This document shows, piece after piece, positions 13,397-17,121 of a stretch of 17,121 bases of DNA. Source of the DNA: Bacillota bacterium (lineage in GTDB: Bacteria; Bacillota; Clostridia; Acetivibrionales; DSM-1351); assembly GCA_023397905.1 (NCBI GenBank), contig JAEWSZ010000101.1:1-17121 (forward strand), read 5' to 3'. The notes under the pieces were generated by a model, which saw only the letters and a program-made list of their open reading frames with translations, was not told the origin of the DNA and made no database searches. How positions within the stretch are numbered: position 1 is the first letter of the stretch; each line of letters starts with the position of its first letter. The position numbers and the translations under genes were made by a program.

Positions 13397-15157
13397 ATGA
13401 ATTTATTTGAAAATAAAGATTATTTTTTGTTTGACGGCGCCATGGGCACCTATTTTTCCTCAGGGCATGACAGCGATGTTGCCTGTGAGGCTGCAAACCT
13501 GTCCGACAGAGAGGCCATCATAAATATACATAAAGAGTATATGGAAGCCGGCGCAAACGCCATAAAAACCAATACATTCGGCGCCAACAGATTTTCTATG
13601 GCCTGCGAGCAGCATGAGGTGGCAAAGGTAATAAAAGCGGGCTGGGAAATAGCCCTGGAGGCCGTGAATGGGAGCGAAGTACTTGTATTTGCAGATGTGG
13701 GGCCCATACCGGTAGCAGAAGAATTTGATGAAGAAGAAGAGTACAGAAAAGTAGTCGATATTTTTATGGAATGCGGCGCAAAGTATTTCCTGTTTGAAAC
13801 CTTTGCCAGCCATGATATCCTATTGGAAATATCGGCCTATATACGTTTGAAAATACCGGATGCCGTGATCATCACTTCTTTTGCGGTATATCCGGACGGA
13901 TATTCAAAAGAGGGTCTGTTTTATCTGGACATTTTTAAAAAGGTGAGTTCCAGCGGCCTGATAGATGCCTACGGCTTCAACTGCATAAGCGGCCCGGCCC
14001 ACATGTGCAGGCTGGTCAGCGGACTGGATATAGGAAACAGGACAGTGACCGTCATGCCCAATTCGGGCTACCCGTCTTCAGAACGGGGCAGAGCAGTGTA
14101 CGTGGACAATTCGGAGTATTTTGCGGAAAAGGTTCTCGAGCTTAAAAACATGGGCGTTAAAATACTTGGAGGCTGCTGCGGAACCACTCCGGCGCATATT
14201 GCGGCTGTGGCAAAACTGCTGGCCCGCAGCGAAGCTCCTGCGGGAGACGGAAATCAGCCTGTCCAGCCTGAGGCACCAGCCTATTCCAAGGAAAATATCC
14301 TTCAAAAGCTCATAGAAAATAAGAAACCTATTCTTGTGGAAATAGACCCTCCCTTTGACACAAACTGGGAGTATATGCTGCGGGCAGCGTTCCTTGTGAA
14401 AAAGGCAGGAGCGGATATGATAACCATTTCCGATTCACCCCTTGCAAAGGCCCGGGCGGACAGCGCCATGATGGCCGCCAGGCTGCAGCGTGAAGCAGGC
14501 ATACCCGCCATGCCCCACATAACCTGCAGAGACAAGAATCTTCTGGGTATAAAGGCTATGCTGCTGGGTTTGAATATAGAAGGGATACGCAATGTTCTGG
14601 CGGTGACGGGAGACCCTATCGCAAACCTTGAGAGAAAGAATTTGAAGGGCGTATTCAGTATCAGCTCGTCAAATCTGGCCAGTTACATAACCAGCCTGAA
14701 CGCCAATATATTCGGAAATGCGGCCTTCGAAATAGGCGGAGCGCTGAATATAAACGCCATGAATTTTGAAGCGGAGCTCAAAAGGGCTTTGCATAAAATC
14801 GAAAACGGGGTCAGTTATTTTCTGACCCAGGCGGTATATACCGAAAAGGCCGCAGATAATGTTATCAGAGCTACCGAGGTCCTGAAGGTTCCGGTGTTTG
14901 CAGGGATAATGCCTATCGTAGGCTTTAAGAACGCCCAGTTTATAAATAATGAGGTGCCGGGAATAGAGATTGACGGGGAGATCATTGAAGGCTTCAGAGA
15001 TAAAAACCGTGAAGAATCAGAATTGTTGGGTATAGATATATCTATGGCCAGCATCAGGAAATTGTACCCGCACGTTTCGGGCTACTATTTAATGACGCCC
15101 TTAAAAAGGACACATGTCGTATGCGAGTTAATAAAGAAAATCAGGGATATGACTTGA
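13397..15157 (+). CDS. bifunctional homocysteine S-methyltransferase / 5,10-methylenetetrahydrofolate reductase
   Basis: This 586-residue fusion resembles Bacillus YitJ. Residues 1-277 form the homocysteine methyltransferase barrel. It starts with FDGAMGTY (12-19), has TNTFGANRF (58-66), and carries the zinc cysteines C196 (GFNCISGP) and C260-C261 (GGCCGTTPAH). A loose linker rich in Pro, Ala and Glu (278-298) joins it to a MetF-type barrel (about 311-586), with PHITCRD (373-379), LAVTGDP (401-407), FLTQAVY (475-481) and GIMPIVGF (503-510). The protein could make methyl-THF and pass methyl groups to homocysteine for methionine. I chose the ATG at 13397, ten bases after GAGGAA; a TTG at 13379 would start inside that site. 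The pterin-binding methyltransferase gene follows after 51 bp. Confidence 0.93.
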   Translation: MNLFENKDYFLFDGAMGTYFSSGHDSDVACEAANLSDREAIINIHKEYMEAGANAIKTNTFGANRFSMACEQHEVAKVIKAGWEIALEAVNGSEVLVFADVGPIPVAEEFDEEEEYRKVVDIFMECGAKYFLFETFASHDILLEISAYIRLKIPDAVIITSFAVYPDGYSKEGLFYLDIFKKVSSSGLIDAYGFNCISGPAHMCRLVSGLDIGNRTVTVMPNSGYPSSERGRAVYVDNSEYFAEKVLELKNMGVKILGGCCGTTPAHIAAVAKLLARSEAPAGDGNQPVQPEAPAYSKENILQKLIENKKPILVEIDPPFDTNWEYMLRAAFLVKKAGADMITISDSPLAKARADSAMMAARLQREAGIPAMPHITCRDKNLLGIKAMLLGLNIEGIRNVLAVTGDPIANLERKNLKGVFSISSSNLASYITSLNANIFGNAAFEIGGALNINAMNFEAELKRALHKIENGVSYFLTQAVYTEKAADNVIRATEVLKVPVFAGIMPIVGFKNAQFINNEVPGIEIDGEIIEGFRDKNREESELLGIDISMASIRKLYPHVSGYYLMTPLKRTHVVCELIKKIRDMT

Positions 15158-15208
15158 GGAGCTCCGGCAGGAAAAGTCAATTATATCCGGGAATATGGAG
15201 GATAGTAC

Positions 15209-15994
15209 ATGATATTGGTAGGAGAGAAGTTGAACAGCTCGATACCCAAGGTATTTGAGCTTATGGAGAAGAAGGATGACGGGGCTATAAAACAGATTGC
15301 CCTTGACCAGCAGAATGCGGGAGCAGACTATCTGGACATCAACACGGCCATTTTCAGGAGCAATGAACTGGAAATGCTGGAATATGTACTGGGAATAGTG
15401 CTGGAGAATACCACCTGCGGGATAATGCTGGATTCGCCGTCACCGGCTGTTATAGAGAAAGCCATCACCTTAATAAGCGGGCGGGACATAATAATCAACT
15501 CCATTACCTTGAAGGACAGGATAAACGAGTTGCTGCCGGTTATAAAAAGCTACGGCACAGGGGTAGTATGCCTGCCAATTGACGGAGACGGTATCCCTAA
15601 AACAGCCGACAGAAGGGTTGAGAACTCCCTGAAGCTCATAAAAATACTTCAGGAGGCCGGAATTGAAAAGGATAAAATATACATCGACATTTTGGCGGAA
15701 GCGCTGGCTGTGGACAGTGACGCGGTAAAGAAAGCCGTTGACGCAATTTCGGCTCTGAGAAAAGCCGAGCCGGAGGTTCACATAATATGCGGAGTTTCAA
15801 ACGTGTCCTTCGGTTTGCCTAAAAGGGCGGATATAAATGCGGCTTACCTCACAACGGCCATATTTGCAGGCCTTGACAGCGGAATCCTGGATGTTACAAA
15901 CAAACAGATACGGAATTCGGTCTATATTTCCGCAATGATGGCTGGTCTGGACGAGTACTGCATGGATTATCTGGGATATATCAGGGGAACTTAA
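15209..15994 (+). CDS. free-standing methyltetrahydrofolate (pterin-binding) methyltransferase domain protein, MetH/AcsE-like
   Basis: This 261-residue TIM barrel corresponds to the methyl-THF-binding module of cobalamin-dependent methionine synthase and to AcsE of the Wood-Ljungdahl pathway. Such proteins move the methyl group of methyl-THF to a corrinoid protein. Family marks are VGEKLNSS (4-11), GADYLDINTA (39-48), NSITLKD, IYIDILAEALAVD, CGVSNVSFGLP with the conserved Asn, and LDSGILDVTNKQIR. GGAGG (15197-15201) stands seven bases before the ATG. It probably shares a transcript with the fusion gene upstream, whose reductase half can make its substrate. No cobalamin-binding or reactivation module is attached or adjacent in the window. 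Confidence 0.88.
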   Translation: MILVGEKLNSSIPKVFELMEKKDDGAIKQIALDQQNAGADYLDINTAIFRSNELEMLEYVLGIVLENTTCGIMLDSPSPAVIEKAITLISGRDIIINSITLKDRINELLPVIKSYGTGVVCLPIDGDGIPKTADRRVENSLKLIKILQEAGIEKDKIYIDILAEALAVDSDAVKKAVDAISALRKAEPEVHIICGVSNVSFGLPKRADINAAYLTTAIFAGLDSGILDVTNKQIRNSVYISAMMAGLDEYCMDYLGYIRGT

Positions 15995-16000
15995 AATTAA

Positions 16001-16026
16001 TTATGTATATTTAGTTATGTATATTT
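16001..16026 (+). repeat. short direct repeat after the methyltransferase gene
   Basis: TTATGTATATTT occurs twice (16001-16012 and 16015-16026), separated by two bases, in the AT-rich 199-bp gap before the ligase gene. No clear promoter or terminator was recognised in this gap. Confidence 0.5.
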
Positions 16027-16193
16027 TTTGGAAATAATGCTAAAATTATTATGCTGATATTGGTTTGTGCAATAAAATAAATTAAGCCCAATATGCAGGT
16101 ATGGATAAAAGCCCCTGCAGTTTGAAAAGCGCCCGGAACAATATAGAGAATCAATAAAGCGGCTTTGAGAATATGGGGATATGGAGGAATAAT

Positions 16194-17121
16194 ATGAAGG
16201 ACACACCATTGTATGAGGTAAGGAAAATATCTGACCTCAAGGATATGATTGAACAGAGCGCCAGGCTGTATTCCGGTAAAGCTGCCTTCCTGGTGAAGGA
16301 AAAGGGAAATCCGGATTATGTGCCGGTGACTTTCGGGAAATATAAAGAGGATATCGATGCGCTGGGAACGGCGCTGTTGAGTCTGGGCCTGAAAGGCAAA
16401 AAAATAGCCTTGATAGGAGAAAACAGGTATGAATGGGCTACCTCCTACCTTGCCGTGTGCAATGGGACAGGCATTATTGTCCCGCTGGACAGGGAACTGC
16501 CTCAGAATGAAATAGAGAATTGCCTGCAGAGAAGTTATGCTGACGCGGTAATATTTTCTGGCGGGGTTTCCAAAAACATAGAGAATATTTTGAAAAATGT
16601 GGCTACCTGTAAATACTATATAAACATGGATCTGGAAGAGGACGCCAATGGCCAGCTTTCATACGGCCAGCTGCTGAAAAAGGGATACAGGCTGCTGGAA
16701 CAGGGCGAAAGAGGGTTTCTGGATGCCGTGATCCACAATGAGGAGATGAACATTCTTCTGTTTACCTCGGGAACCACTGATAAATCCAAGGCGGTCATGT
16801 TGTCCCACAGTAATATAGCAGCAAATCTCATGGCTATGTGCTCCATGCTCTATATAGATGAAAAGGATGTATTTTTGTCAGTTCTGCCTGCCCACCACAC
16901 TTACGAGTGCACCTGCGGTTTTCTGTGCCAGATGTACAGGGGCTGCACCGTGGCATTCTGCGAGGGGCTCAGGCACATTGTGAAAAACCTGAGAGAGTCG
17001 GGCTGTACGGTAATGAACGGGGTGCCACTGGTATTTGAATCAATTTACAAGCAATTGATGATCCAGGTGACTAAAAAGCCAGGAGGAATGAAAAAACTCA
17101 GGCTTGGCATAAGATTGAGCA
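16194..17121 (+). CDS. AMP-binding acyl-CoA synthetase-like enzyme (long-chain fatty acid:CoA ligase type), 5' part
   Basis: The first 309 residues are present; the frame is open at the right edge, so the C-terminal half is missing. This is an adenylate-forming enzyme that would activate a carboxylic acid with ATP and load it onto CoA or a carrier protein. Visible marks are VTFGKYKEDIDALGTALLSLG (45-65), IALIGENRYEWATSYLAVCNGTGIIVPLD (71-99), the P-loop TSGTTDKSKAVMLSH (191-205), and LPAHHTYE (231-238), typical of the long-chain acyl-CoA synthetase branch. The P-loop has Asp-Lys-Ser where Gly-x-Pro is usual. GGAGG (16183-16187) is six bases before the ATG. It follows the one-carbon pair at a distance, so a functional link is uncertain. 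Confidence 0.88.
   Translation, partial: MKDTPLYEVRKISDLKDMIEQSARLYSGKAAFLVKEKGNPDYVPVTFGKYKEDIDALGTALLSLGLKGKKIALIGENRYEWATSYLAVCNGTGIIVPLDRELPQNEIENCLQRSYADAVIFSGGVSKNIENILKNVATCKYYINMDLEEDANGQLSYGQLLKKGYRLLEQGERGFLDAVIHNEEMNILLFTSGTTDKSKAVMLSHSNIAANLMAMCSMLYIDEKDVFLSVLPAHHTYECTCGFLCQMYRGCTVAFCEGLRHIVKNLRESGCTVMNGVPLVFESIYKQLMIQVTKKPGGMKKLRLGIRLS

Overview
The window looks like chromosomal DNA from an anaerobic, probably endospore-forming member of the Clostridia. The pointers are a SpoVB-type flippase, a YjfB-family motility protein, an FHA-SEDS-class B PBP cell-wall operon, an oxygen-labile two-subunit Fe-S serine dehydratase and purine-rich clostridial ribosome binding sites. Base composition is moderate, with AT-rich spacers. 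A closer placement (for example clostridial cluster III) would be a guess. Nothing here is plasmid, phage or IS sequence.

Left part (1-2843): the 3' end of a DHA2-type MFS drug exporter runs into a convergent pair on the minus strand, a SpoVB-like flippase followed by a HAD phosphatase that appears to have its own promoter. A 12-bp AT-rich hairpin separates the converging genes. Then comes an accessory-looking AT-rich stretch (about 2850-4420). It holds a secreted DUF3888 protein, a strong bidirectional terminator, a DUF1294 membrane protein, and a tandem array of about four 57-58-bp repeats ending in an 11-bp perfect hairpin. Degenerate repeat-like sequence also lies on the far side of the DUF1294 gene.

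Centre (4330-9167): a consensus-like promoter drives ppnP, a nucleoside phosphorylase. Next is a three-gene cell-wall operon: membrane-anchored FHA protein, SEDS glycan polymerase (FtsW/RodA/SpoVE) and class B penicillin-binding protein, the last two overlapping by 8 bp. Two CodY-box-like sequences flank its putative -10 box. A secreted calcineurin-like phosphoesterase follows.

Right part (9168-17121): sdaAB-sdaAA encode L-serine dehydratase (serine to pyruvate and ammonia), preceded by a leader hairpin and followed by a terminator. A small minus-strand gene, 58 codons long, encodes a YjfB-family protein. A beta-lactamase-fold serine hydrolase and an alpha/beta hydrolase form a two-gene unit. 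A sigma-A-like promoter then precedes a one-carbon pair: a homocysteine S-methyltransferase/methylenetetrahydrofolate reductase fusion and a free-standing pterin-binding methyltransferase. Together these carry methionine-synthase modules but no cobalamin-binding module. The window ends inside an acyl-CoA synthetase-like AMP-binding enzyme.

Most genes are recognisable at family level. The least explained parts are the repeat array and its link to DUF1294, the split methyl-transfer module set, and the putative control elements upstream of the FHA operon, sdaAB and yjfB. No clearly new defence or mobile system was seen.
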